The notes under the pieces: generated by a model
Told to the model about the DNA's origin: nothing
The model's database searches: none
The model's input: only the letters and a program-made list of their open reading frames with translations
Shown here: positions 16,843 to 24,553 of the stretch, in pieces
Position numbering within the stretch: the first letter of the stretch is position 1
Layout: every line of letters starts with the position of its first letter
Source of the DNA: Actinomycetota bacterium
GTDB lineage: Bacteria > Actinomycetota > Thermoleophilia > BMS3ABIN01
Length of the DNA: 41,264 nucleotides
Assembly (NCBI GenBank): GCA_023489275.1
Contig: JAMDDD010000032.1
Coordinates: 1-41,264, forward strand
Direction: 5' to 3'
Program-made: the position numbers and the translations under genes

Positions 16843-17697
16843 CTACTTTTCCTGATCGTCTACTTGACCTTCCTCGCCGGCGGCGTCGATCTGCGGTGGC
16901 GCCTGGCCGGCCGGCCTTGTTGCTTCCATATCAAAAAAGAACAGGGAATAGGCAACGATAAAGTAAGCCGCGACAATACTGGCGATCACGGTAAAGGCGG
17001 TATCGGAGATATAAACTCCCTGTTTGAAATTAAACGCGCCGATCAGGCCGCTTACGGCCGCTGCCATTAATCCGAGCACGAGGGAAAAACCAAGAACCCG
17101 CCACCAGCGCCCCTTGACCAATTCGGCGCTGGCCGCAACAGCACCCCAGCCCCATTTGCCATAAATGATCACCATCTGAATGGCAAAAGTCCAAAAAACA
17201 TAGAAGTATATTCCCGGTACAATAAACAAGGCAAATAGAATGCTGAGGAGAATCTCGATCATCAACAGGGTGATAAGCGCGGCCGGCCACCTGGGCAGCG
17301 CCTTTTTGAGCGCTTCCATATAATTGACTTTGCGGTCTTCGCGGGCGGCCTTAACGACCAGAACGATTGCCATAAATGAAAGGGCGCCCCCGAGTGAGCC
17401 AAAAAAGTGAATCGCCACCGCCACGCCGCCCAGTTCAACGGTTGCCCTCACATAGCCAGGTATGTCAACCTCACTCGATTTATTGTGCCGGATCAGGTTT
17501 GATTGCTGATTGACGAAACTTTGCTGCCCGCTGAGGAAGTTGATCCGGTCGATACCCTGCACCGCCAGTGACAGCGGGATCTGCACGATCAGGGTAATGA
17601 CCAGGATCGTGAGGAAGTTTTCCTTAAATATTTTCCAGGCATCGGTGATTAGGTCAAGTAATGCGATACCGCCCCTGGTTGTAGCTGCTTCCGCCAT
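16843..17697 (-). CDS. polytopic membrane protein of unknown function
   Basis: 284 aa with about six membrane segments (near 30-50, 112-135, 155-185, 187-200, 212-235, 245-270) and a charged, acidic C-terminal tail ending in repeated Asp/Glu. A cytosolic stretch DLITDAWKIFKENF at the N-terminus and YMEALKKALPRW in the middle resemble repeated half-units of the glycerophosphodiester phosphodiesterase membrane domain or DUF975-like families: amphipathic helix, then F-L-x-I-L-V. I cannot assign a transport or enzymatic role. GGAGG lies 11 bases before the ATG. It is transcribed against holA; the 123-base gap holds a GTTCAAAGTTCAAAG word. Confidence 0.7.
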   Translation of the reverse strand: MAEAATTRGGIALLDLITDAWKIFKENFLTILVITLIVQIPLSLAVQGIDRINFLSGQQSFVNQQSNLIRHNKSSEVDIPGYVRATVELGGVAVAIHFFGSLGGALSFMAIVLVVKAAREDRKVNYMEALKKALPRWPAALITLLMIEILLSILFALFIVPGIYFYVFWTFAIQMVIIYGKWGWGAVAASAELVKGRWWRVLGFSLVLGLMAAAVSGLIGAFNFKQGVYISDTAFTVIASIVAAYFIVAYSLFFFDMEATRPAGQAPPQIDAAGEEGQVDDQEK

Positions 17698-17879
17698 ATG
17701 CTAACTGGCCTCCATTGCTCGATGATAATCTACAGGAGTTTATCATCAAACCGTTTCCAATTTCTCAAAAACTGTCCTGGCCGCCAGATGCCGATAATCA
17801 GGCTATTGCCAGCCCGGCCGCCACCAAGCCTGAATCTTTAGCCGCCCTTTTGCCATCTAAAAACTTTGATTACCCTCAG

Positions 17880-17903
17880 AGAACTACCCTTTTGGGTGGT
17901 TCT
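17880..17903. terminator. hairpin upstream of the rhodanese gene
   Basis: AGAACTACCC pairs with GGGTGGTTCT (one G-U) around a TTTT loop, ending nine bases before the GGAGGAG ribosome binding site of the rhodanese gene. Its position inside the leader suggests a regulatory hairpin rather than a terminator; no T-run follows. Confidence 0.4.
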
Positions 17904-17922
17904 TCAGACCGGAGGAGCGTAA

Positions 17923-18330
17923 ATGCCCGAATGGACCTTAATTTTGCCGCTGGGGTTGGCGGCGGGGATTCTGTTTACCAAATGGAATGCCAGGCACCGG
18001 CTCAAGCGTGCCGGCGTCAGGGAGATCGGTGCCCGGGAGACGATGGCGCTGATTAAAGAGAAAAAAGCGCTCGTAGTTGACGTGAGGGAAGCGAGCGAAT
18101 TTAAGGCCGGCCGGATTCCCAAGGCAAAGCACATCCCCCTGCGGCAGGTGGGAAAGCGCATCAAGGAGCTGGAGAAGCACAAGGGCCGGCCGATCATCGT
18201 AAACTGCCGCAGCGGCCGTCGCTCGGCCTCGGCCAGCATGTTGCTTTCCAAAAATGGCTTCGATAACGTATATAATCTCAAGGGCGGCATCATCGCCTGG
18301 AACAGAGCCAACCTGAAGCTGGAGAAATGA
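17923..18330 (+). CDS. membrane-anchored rhodanese-like sulfurtransferase
   Basis: 135 aa with GGAGGAG upstream. An N-terminal membrane helix (3-19) carries a single rhodanese domain (about 33-132) with ADP-like VVDVREASEFKAGRIPKA and the active-site loop C95-RSGRRS-101, a cysteine in the standard CRSGxRS loop. Single-domain rhodaneses move sulfane sulfur from persulfides or thiosulfate to thiol acceptors. The basic residues after the helix (NARHRLKR) put the domain in the cytoplasm. It overlaps the glutaredoxin gene by four bases (ATGA), so both are made together; a joint role in thiol or persulfide handling is likely but inferred. Confidence 0.9.
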   Translation: MPEWTLILPLGLAAGILFTKWNARHRLKRAGVREIGARETMALIKEKKALVVDVREASEFKAGRIPKAKHIPLRQVGKRIKELEKHKGRPIIVNCRSGRRSASASMLLSKNGFDNVYNLKGGIIAWNRANLKLEK

Positions 18331-18590
18331 CACCAAAAATCACAATGTACGCATCGAGAACCTGCCGGTACTGCCAGGCGGCGGAGCGCCTGCTTATCAG
18401 CAAGGGCGCGAGCGAGATCAACAAGATCAACATCGACCTGACTCCGGACAGCCGCGATGAGCTGGAAGCAAAGACCGGCCGCCGGACGGTGCCGCAGGTA
18501 TTTATCGGCGACGTTCATGTTGGCGGTTTTGACGATCTGTCGGCCCTTGACAAGTCAGGAACACTTGACGAGATGCTTGCGAAGGGATAG
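18327..18590 (+). CDS. glutaredoxin
   Basis: 87 aa, the full length of a classical glutaredoxin. Dithiol active site C13-R-Y-C16, the cis-proline motif TVPQ at 54-57, and the glutathione-site GGFDD at 66-70 are all present. It reduces disulfides or mixed disulfides in the cytoplasm. CRYC rather than CPYC is common among mycoredoxin-like and anaerobe glutaredoxins, so the electron donor may be a thiol other than glutathione. Coupled by ATGA overlap to the rhodanese gene upstream. Confidence 0.93.
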   Translation: MTPKITMYASRTCRYCQAAERLLISKGASEINKINIDLTPDSRDELEAKTGRRTVPQVFIGDVHVGGFDDLSALDKSGTLDEMLAKG

Positions 18591-18617
18591 CGACCCACCG
18601 CGTCAGCCCGCAACCTC

Positions 18618-19448
18618 TTACTTGCCAATCCTGGACATGGCGACCTTGGCGTTGAGGCCGATCTCCATATCCTTGCTTCGGGACAGCTCTTCCAGGTAAG
18701 GGATGGCGTCCTCGATCAGGCCCGGACTGCTCATGCCGATAATCCCGATCGCCATGATGGCGTTCTTCACCACGGTCGGGTCGCTGCTTTTCAGGTAGCC
18801 GATCAGCTGCGGCATATGCTCGCTAACCAGGTCCGGATAGTTGAAACCAAGAGCGCCGAAGGCGAAAACGACGCCGCCGCAACTTGTCTCTTTCGCATGT
18901 TTTAACACCGCCACCAGCTTGGGCGTCTGGTCCTTGATCAGCTCCGGTGAGTTGACGCCGATCTTGCCGAGGGCGTGGGCGCCGGCTTCCCGTTCGTCTT
19001 CGTCACTGGAGTCGAGCATCCGGACCAGCCCCGGAATCCGGTCTTCCACCAGATCCGGATAGTTAAAGCCGATGTTGCCCAGGGCGTAAGCGGCGTCCTG
19101 CCGGACGAGCGGATCCGCATCGGCCAGCATCTCCTTCAGCATCGGCAGGACTTCTTCCGATTTGTCGCGGTAGTTGAAGACGAGATTGCCGAGGGCGCAG
19201 GCTCCCTCCGATTTCAGGACGGTGTTTTCCTCCAGGACTTTCATGATCTTGCCGGTGTAGGCGTAGACGTCCTCGGGATGATCGAAGCCAAAGCGGCCGA
19301 GCACGTTGAGAATCCCGCGGCGCGTGTCATCATCGGAGATCTCAAGATAGCTGATTAGTTCCCGCACGACCGCCTGCCGGTCCTGATAAAGCAGATCTGA
19401 AACCTCGCCAAATTTTTTTTCCTTAAGCAACTTTTCCAGGTTTTCCAT
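18618..19448 (-). CDS. HEAT-repeat protein with exact 37-residue period
   Basis: 276 aa from ATG 19448 (an in-frame TTG sits one codon earlier). After an N-terminal helical part, six HEAT/PBS-lyase-type helical repeats follow. Counting from the TTG codon, the L-G landmark falls at 52, 88, 125, 162, 199 and 236, thus 37 residues apart after the first. Most repeats contain a version of GFNYPDLVEDxxPxL. Such solenoids are protein-protein interaction scaffolds. No catalytic motif, signal or membrane segment is present, and the acidic protein probably acts in the cytoplasm. It faces away from ku, separated by 248 bases that contain no gene. Confidence 0.85.
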   Translation of the reverse strand: MENLEKLLKEKKFGEVSDLLYQDRQAVVRELISYLEISDDDTRRGILNVLGRFGFDHPEDVYAYTGKIMKVLEENTVLKSEGACALGNLVFNYRDKSEEVLPMLKEMLADADPLVRQDAAYALGNIGFNYPDLVEDRIPGLVRMLDSSDEDEREAGAHALGKIGVNSPELIKDQTPKLVAVLKHAKETSCGGVVFAFGALGFNYPDLVSEHMPQLIGYLKSSDPTVVKNAIMAIGIIGMSSPGLIEDAIPYLEELSRSKDMEIGLNAKVAMSRIGK

Positions 19449-19696
19449 CAACTTGATCTCTGTTAGTTAATTGCCTTTGATCCCCGGTGAGAAGACAACG
19501 CACCCGGGCAGCGAAGGGCCCGAGCTTTGCTTCAAGCATATTTTATACCAAGAGCCTCTTTCCCGGGGCTTTTTACGGCTGTTAGAAGCCTGTCCTTGCG
19601 GGAATATAAAGATTTCCAGCAAGAATGAGAATCGCGCCGCCCGCGCCATTCGGTATAAAGGCGGTAACGGAAAACAAAAAGGAAGAGGAGGCCGTT

Positions 19697-20512
19697 TTGC
19701 CCCGCGCCATCTGGTCCGGTCCGATCAGCTTCGGGCTGGTAAATATTCCCATCAGCCTGTATCCGGCGACGAGGGGAAAGAGCGTCTCGTTCCGGCAGCT
19801 TCATGCCGCTGACAATACGCCGATCAATTACGCGAAGGTCTGCCCCAATGACGGCAAGACCCTCTCGGGTGACGAAATCGTCAATGGCTATGAGTTCGAA
19901 AAAGGCCGGTTTGTGGTGATGGAGGATAAGGATTTCGAAGCGGTCACCATCAGGAAGGGCCGGGCCATCGAGATTATCAACTTCTTCGATATCGATGAAG
20001 TTGATCCAATCTATTATCAAAAGTCTTATTACCTGGCGCCGGTGGAGACCAGCCAGAAGGCATTCCGCCTGCTGGTGGCGGCGATGGAGCGGCAAAACAA
20101 GGCGGCGCTGGCAAAATTCTCGCTCGGGGAAAAGCAGCATCTGTCTGTGCTGAGACCCAAAGACGGCGCCCTGCTGCTGGAAACCCTTTATTATCAAGAT
20201 GAAGTCAGAAGCACAAAAGACCTGGATCTCCCGGGTGAAGATGTCGTGCTGGACAGCGGCGAGCTGGAGCTGGCGGAGGGGCTGATGGAGAGGATGACGG
20301 CGGCGTTTGACCTGGCCCGCTTCCGGGATGAGTACCGGGATGAGCTGCTGAAAATCATCAATCAGAAGATCGAAGGCAGGGAGATTGCTGTGCCCGAGCT
20401 GGCGCCGCTCGCGCCGGTGGTTGACATTATGGACGCGTTGAAAAAAAGCATCGCCCGCCAGGAAGAGGAAAAGAAGGGGGCGGCGCCCAAACGCCGGCGG
20501 CGGGCATCGTGA
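19697..20512 (+). CDS. ku: non-homologous end joining protein Ku
   Basis: 271 aa. I place the start at TTG 19697: AGGAGG at 19686-19691 is spaced five bases from it and bacterial Ku proteins begin exactly with M-P-R-A-I-W-S-G-x-I-S-F-G-L-V-N-I-P, which this reading gives. The frame is open upstream to 19625 but that part is not Ku-like. The Ku core follows (KVCPNDGKTLSGDEIVNGYE, YLAPVE) with the short basic bacterial C-terminus (PKRRRRAS). Ku homodimers ring broken DNA ends and recruit LigD, encoded immediately downstream with a four-base overlap. Confidence 0.95.
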   Translation: MPRAIWSGPISFGLVNIPISLYPATRGKSVSFRQLHAADNTPINYAKVCPNDGKTLSGDEIVNGYEFEKGRFVVMEDKDFEAVTIRKGRAIEIINFFDIDEVDPIYYQKSYYLAPVETSQKAFRLLVAAMERQNKAALAKFSLGEKQHLSVLRPKDGALLLETLYYQDEVRSTKDLDLPGEDVVLDSGELELAEGLMERMTAAFDLARFRDEYRDELLKIINQKIEGREIAVPELAPLAPVVDIMDALKKSIARQEEEKKGAAPKRRRRAS

Positions 20513-21984
20513 GCCTGAGCGAATACGAGCGCCGGCGCCGTTTTGCGGTGACGCCCGAGCCCCGGCCGAAAAAAATTCTCGGGGCGGCGGGCACCCCGCG
20601 TTTTGTTATCCAGAAACACGATGCTACCCACATCCATTACGATCTGCGTCTGGAGATGGGTGGCGTGCTCAAGTCGTGGGCCTGTCCCAAGTGTGTCGCC
20701 ACGCCGCATTATCGCAAGAAACTGGCCGTGCAAGTGGAGGACCATCCACTGGAATATCTCGATTTCGAAGGGGAGATTCCCGAGGGAGAGTACGGCGCCG
20801 GCAAGGTTGAGATTTGGGACCGGGGCACTTACGAGACTTTTGCCGATCCTCTGGGGGCGCTGGACAAGGGAGTGCTGACGATCGTCCTCATGGGCGAGCG
20901 GGTCCGCGGCGAATTCAGTCTGATTCACATGAAAGGAAAGGGGAACAGCTGGTTGATCATTCTCAACAAGACGGAGCTGCTTAACCCCGACCTGGCGGAT
21001 GAAGGAAGGGCGGCGCCGATGCCGGCCCGGATCACGCCCATGCAGTCTTTCCTGGCGGCGGAACCGTTCGATTCTCCCGAGTTCATCTTCGAAGTTAAGT
21101 TCGATGGCGTCCGCGCCGTGTCTTTTCTGGGAGCAGACGGTTCGCTCGCCATCAGGTCCCGCAACGGCAAGGAACAGGCGTTTCGTTACCCGGAGCTGGC
21201 CAACTTCGGCAAGATGTTTCTGGCTCAGGAGATCGTCATTGACGGTGAGATCGTCGCGGTCGACGTGCGGGGAGTATCACGGTTTCAGCTGTTGCAGGGA
21301 CGAATGAATCTCACGGATGAGCGAGAGATCAAGCGGGCTGCCAAAGAAACGCCGATTCTCTACTATGTGTTCGACCTCCTCTATTTAAACGGTCGCGACC
21401 TGACCGGGCTGCCGCTTCAGCGGCGGAAGGAAGTTCTGGAGCGCGTATTTATCCCCCACAAGTACTTGCGCCACACCGACCGGATCGAATCCGGGGGCAA
21501 GGCTTTTTTTAACGCCGCCCGTGAGCTGGGGCTCGAGGGGATCATCGCCAAGCGCAAGCAGAGCCCGTACCGGCAGAAACGCTCGCGCGACTGGCTCAAG
21601 CTAAAAGCGGTTCAGGAGCAGGAATTCGTCATCGCCGGGTTCACCGAGCCGCGGGGCGACAGGGCCCGTTTCGGCGCCCTGCTGCTGGGGCTCTACCAGG
21701 GGAAAGACCTTGTCTATGCCGGTCACGTCGGCACCGGATTCTCCGAGGAGTGGCTCCGGCGGCTCTTTGCGCTGATGTTGCCGTTGGAAGTGGCGGCTCC
21801 GGCTTTCCGGGACGCGCCGCAGCCGAACGAGCCGGCCCACTGGTTGAAGCCGGAGCTGGTGGCGCAGGTAAAATTCGCCGAGTGGACCCGCGATGGCGTG
21901 CTGCGCCAGCCGGTTTTTCTGGGCTTAAGAAATGATGTGAGGCCTGAGGATTGTGTCCGGGAAGAGACACGGCTGGCAGGCTGA
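20509..21984 (+). CDS. ligD: LigD phosphoesterase and ATP-dependent DNA ligase domains
   Basis: 491 aa, GTG start overlapping ku. Residues about 25-150 are the 3'-phosphoesterase domain with metal ligands H37, H43 and D45 (QKHDATHIHYD) and H79 (VEDHPLEY). The ligase domain follows from about 175; the adenylated lysine is K197 in FEVKFDGVR, then LVxGE-like IDGEIVAVD, YYVFDLLYLNG, EGIIAKR and WLKLK, finishing with the OB fold and the conserved EFAEWTRDG-like end (KFAEWTRDGVLRQP). LigD usually also carries a polymerase domain; here that part is encoded by the next frame. It seals ends held by Ku. Confidence 0.95.
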   Translation: MSLSEYERRRRFAVTPEPRPKKILGAAGTPRFVIQKHDATHIHYDLRLEMGGVLKSWACPKCVATPHYRKKLAVQVEDHPLEYLDFEGEIPEGEYGAGKVEIWDRGTYETFADPLGALDKGVLTIVLMGERVRGEFSLIHMKGKGNSWLIILNKTELLNPDLADEGRAAPMPARITPMQSFLAAEPFDSPEFIFEVKFDGVRAVSFLGADGSLAIRSRNGKEQAFRYPELANFGKMFLAQEIVIDGEIVAVDVRGVSRFQLLQGRMNLTDEREIKRAAKETPILYYVFDLLYLNGRDLTGLPLQRRKEVLERVFIPHKYLRHTDRIESGGKAFFNAARELGLEGIIAKRKQSPYRQKRSRDWLKLKAVQEQEFVIAGFTEPRGDRARFGALLLGLYQGKDLVYAGHVGTGFSEEWLRRLFALMLPLEVAAPAFRDAPQPNEPAHWLKPELVAQVKFAEWTRDGVLRQPVFLGLRNDVRPEDCVREETRLAG

Positions 21985-23014
21985 GGCTATGCGCCACCAC
22001 GGGGAGAAACCGCGGGCTGATGATGCGCGAGGAGCCGGTCCCGGCGAGCGTCCCCACCGCGGGCCGGGGTTGTTGCCGCCGCTGCCCGTTCCCGGCCGCG
22101 GCACTCAATTAATCTCGCTGGACGGCAGGGTCCTGACCCTGACAAATCTCGACAAGCCAATATGGCCCCGGGAAGGCTATACCAAGTTTGATCTGATCAA
22201 CTATTACTTTCGCGTTTCCGGCTTCATCCTGCCGCATCTGGCCGGCCGGCCGCTCAGCCTGAAACGCTACCCCAACGGCGCCGGCGCCCCCTTTTTCTTC
22301 CAGAAGCGGGCGGCTCCGGAGACCCCGGCCTGGATCAGGACCAGGAGGATTAAACATGCGGACACCGGCGAGAGCATAGACTATATTATCTGTGACGACG
22401 TATCAACGCTGCTTTATCTGGCCAACCTGGCCTGCATCTCGCAGAATCCCTGGCTGTCGGCGCTGCCAGAGCTGGACCGGCCCGACATCCTGGCGCTCGA
22501 TCTGGATCCGTCCGACCCTGATGATTTTGAGGGATGCATCCAGGTGGCGCTGCTGGTGAAGCGGCAGCTGGACCGGTTTGGCATCACCGGCTATCCGAAA
22601 ACTTCGGGGGCTACCGGCCTGCATGTTTACCTACCCATCAGGCCGGCGTACACATATGGCCAGTGCCGCCAGTTCGCAAAGATTATTGCTCTCCTTTGCC
22701 GCGAGGAGCGTCCCGACCTGATCACGCTGGAATCCTCGGTATCCAGGCGGGGCGGCAAGCTGTACCTCGATTACATGCAAAACGTAAAAGGGAAGACGTT
22801 GGCCTCGGTGTACTCGGTCCGGGCCCGCACGGGAGCGCCGGTATCGACGCCGCTAAAATGGGATGAGGTTCAACCGGGACTGAGGCCGGCGGACTTCACG
22901 ATGGAAAATACGCCGGCGCGGCTGACGGCGGCCGGCGACCTGTTTGCCGGCGCCCTGGCAGGGGGGCATGACCTGATGCGCGCGGTCACGAGGGCAGAGA
23001 GGATGCTGAGCTAA
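21953..23014 (+). CDS. LigD polymerase (primase-polymerase) domain protein
   Basis: 353 aa if begun at GTG 21953; an ATG at 21989, four bases after the ligase stop, is an equally good start. The first 50 residues are a Gly/Pro/Arg-rich linker; the LigD polymerase domain runs from about residue 55 (LTNLDKPIWPREG). Catalytic aspartates are in LALDLDPSD, the nucleotide site in KTSGATGLHVYLP, and the third acidic residue in KLYLDYMQN. It fills gaps with nucleotides or ribonucleotides during end joining. The frame is +1 relative to the ligase frame, and domain order matches fused PE-LIG-POL LigD. Either a true split gene or a frameshift in the linker. Confidence 0.92.
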   Translation: MSGKRHGWQAEAMRHHGEKPRADDARGAGPGERPHRGPGLLPPLPVPGRGTQLISLDGRVLTLTNLDKPIWPREGYTKFDLINYYFRVSGFILPHLAGRPLSLKRYPNGAGAPFFFQKRAAPETPAWIRTRRIKHADTGESIDYIICDDVSTLLYLANLACISQNPWLSALPELDRPDILALDLDPSDPDDFEGCIQVALLVKRQLDRFGITGYPKTSGATGLHVYLPIRPAYTYGQCRQFAKIIALLCREERPDLITLESSVSRRGGKLYLDYMQNVKGKTLASVYSVRARTGAPVSTPLKWDEVQPGLRPADFTMENTPARLTAAGDLFAGALAGGHDLMRAVTRAERMLS

Positions 23015-23907
23015 ACGGGGTCCCTGCGGGCCTCCCGCTGCCGGAGCCAGTGGTTTTCGTTTAGCTCGCCTTTACCTGGCTCACAAGCCCACCAGGGGAC
23101 GTAGCGCCAGGCTCCTTTAAGCTCACGGTCCAGCCGCCGGAAATCAGGCTCGTGACGGGCTACCAGTTTCCAAAACCGGGGGGAGTGATTCAGTTCCACC
23201 GTATGGCAAAGCTCGTGAATGAAAACATATTCAACCAGCAGCGCCGGCACGAACAGGAGCTTCTGGTTGACGCTGATAGTTTTTCTGGCGGAGCAACTGG
23301 CCCAGCGCGTGCGCTGGCTTCTGATCGCTATTCTGGCGAACGGCAATCCCCGCTCGGCGCTTACCTGGATCAGCCAGGGGGGGAGGGCGGCGCGGGCCTT
23401 GCGTGCTGTCCAGCGCCGCAGAGCCGCGGCGGCTTCCTCCCGGGACGGGCAGCCGCTGACCTTTACACCGTCCGGCGTCTCGCGCGCCAGCGCCCGGCTG
23501 GCGCGGCCGTTTGCGTAAACGACGCTCCGCTCTTCACCGATTGCCCGCAGAAGGATGGATCGCGGCAGGGCCGGCGGCTCGTTTTCGAGCTCCTGGCGGC
23601 GGGCTTCGATCTCTGCTGCGGCTTTGCTAATCCAGGCGTTTTCCCGGTTGACGAGGGCGGGAATGCGCGCGGTGTCGTAACCGCGCGGAACGATCACCAG
23701 CAGGCCATTATCGAGGGTATATTTGAGCCGGACGCGCCTGGCGCGCGCGCTTTCCCTGATCAAGTATGGATGCGTCCGGAGAAGCGGATCGGGCCGGCCC
23801 CCAACGAGGTTATTACTCGCCTTCGCCGTCTTCTTTCTCCGGCGTTTCCGCGGCAGTCCCTGCTGGCTCGGCATCGGTCTGCTTGCCGGTTTCTTCGGAA
23901 GTCTCAC
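23011..23907 (-). CDS. YgjP-type (DUF45) zinc metallopeptidase
   Basis: Up to 298 aa. The zinc motif HELCHTVELNH lies at 231-241 (ligands H231, H235, H241, with catalytic E232), after the conserved RSQRTRWASCS and a family-typical YVFIHEL. This is the gluzincin family of YgjP/WLM and SprT-like proteins. The stop overlaps the polymerase stop by a shared CTAA. The N-terminal 36 residues are basic and lie in the 3' end of rpsT, so the true start is uncertain: GTG 23907, ATG 23874 and TTG 23763 have no clear Shine-Dalgarno, and translation coupled to rpsT is possible. Relatives act on DNA-protein crosslinks, which would suit this repair locus, but that is inference. Confidence 0.85.
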   Translation of the reverse strand: MRLPKKPASRPMPSQQGLPRKRRRKKTAKASNNLVGGRPDPLLRTHPYLIRESARARRVRLKYTLDNGLLVIVPRGYDTARIPALVNRENAWISKAAAEIEARRQELENEPPALPRSILLRAIGEERSVVYANGRASRALARETPDGVKVSGCPSREEAAAALRRWTARKARAALPPWLIQVSAERGLPFARIAIRSQRTRWASCSARKTISVNQKLLFVPALLVEYVFIHELCHTVELNHSPRFWKLVARHEPDFRRLDRELKGAWRYVPWWACEPGKGELNENHWLRQREARRDPV

Positions 23908-24430
23908 CGGACGACTCAGCCTCAGAAGGTTCAGCCTCTACCTGATCCTGAGTTTCAGCCTCCGCTTTTTTAGCGGCGGCCTCGTCTCCGGCAGGCGGCG
24001 CCTCGCCGGCTTTCTTACCGGCTTTTGCCGCGGCTTCAGCGCGGATGGCCTGTTTCTTTTTTGTTTCTTCCTTCTTCGACTGCTTGGCGGCCGTGCGCTC
24101 CGACCGCGAATCGGCCTTGCTCTGGCCTGATTTAGGCTCGGTCGTTGCCGGCCCCGCAGGCTTTGAAACGCCTTCCGCCAGCTGGATGATCGCAGTTACA
24201 CGTGACTTTTTCCGGGCGGCGTTATTGGCATGGAGCACGCCGTGGCCCGCAGCGCGGTCGATGAGCGCAATCAGCTCCAGCGCCAGCTGCTGGGCCTTGT
24301 CCTTGTCTTCCGCCGCCGCCAGTGACAGCGACTTGAACATGGTCTTGATCCGGGACTTGTACTGGAGATTTTCCAGCCGCTCGCGGGCGGCGATCTTTAC
24401 TCGTTTGCGCTGCTGTTTGATATTTGCCAA
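23813..24430 (-). CDS. rpsT: 30S ribosomal protein S20 with long C-terminal extension
   Basis: 205 aa from a TTG start at 24430 (GGAG six bases upstream), giving the expected M-A-N-I-K-Q-Q-R-K-R beginning. Residues 1-86 are the complete S20 helical fold, which binds 16S rRNA, with RVKIAARERLENLQYKSRIKT, the central acidic helix and VLHANNAARKKSR. S20 normally ends there. Residues 88-205 are low complexity: Lys/Ala-rich and basic up to about 145, then Glu/Ala/Ser/Thr-rich and acidic to the end, surely disordered. Its 3' end overlaps the metallopeptidase gene on the same strand. UUG starts are also used by rpsT in E. coli, where they are part of autoregulation. Confidence 0.92.
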   Translation of the reverse strand: MANIKQQRKRVKIAARERLENLQYKSRIKTMFKSLSLAAAEDKDKAQQLALELIALIDRAAGHGVLHANNAARKKSRVTAIIQLAEGVSKPAGPATTEPKSGQSKADSRSERTAAKQSKKEETKKKQAIRAEAAAKAGKKAGEAPPAGDEAAAKKAEAETQDQVEAEPSEAESSGETSEETGKQTDAEPAGTAAETPEKEDGEGE

Positions 24431-24553
24431 TAAAGACTCCGGATGCTCGCTGCTCCGCTCCACGGTAAAAGCCGACCCGATTTGCCAGAGCACTAAATAA
24501 TGTGAAATAAATACGCAGTGGCGAATAATAACACAAAATAAGAATGCTTGCAG

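Noticed and set aside
19625-19696. Ku start at ATG 19625
   Set aside because: The upstream codons are not Ku-like, while TTG 19697 has a perfect AGGAGG and the conserved N-terminus.
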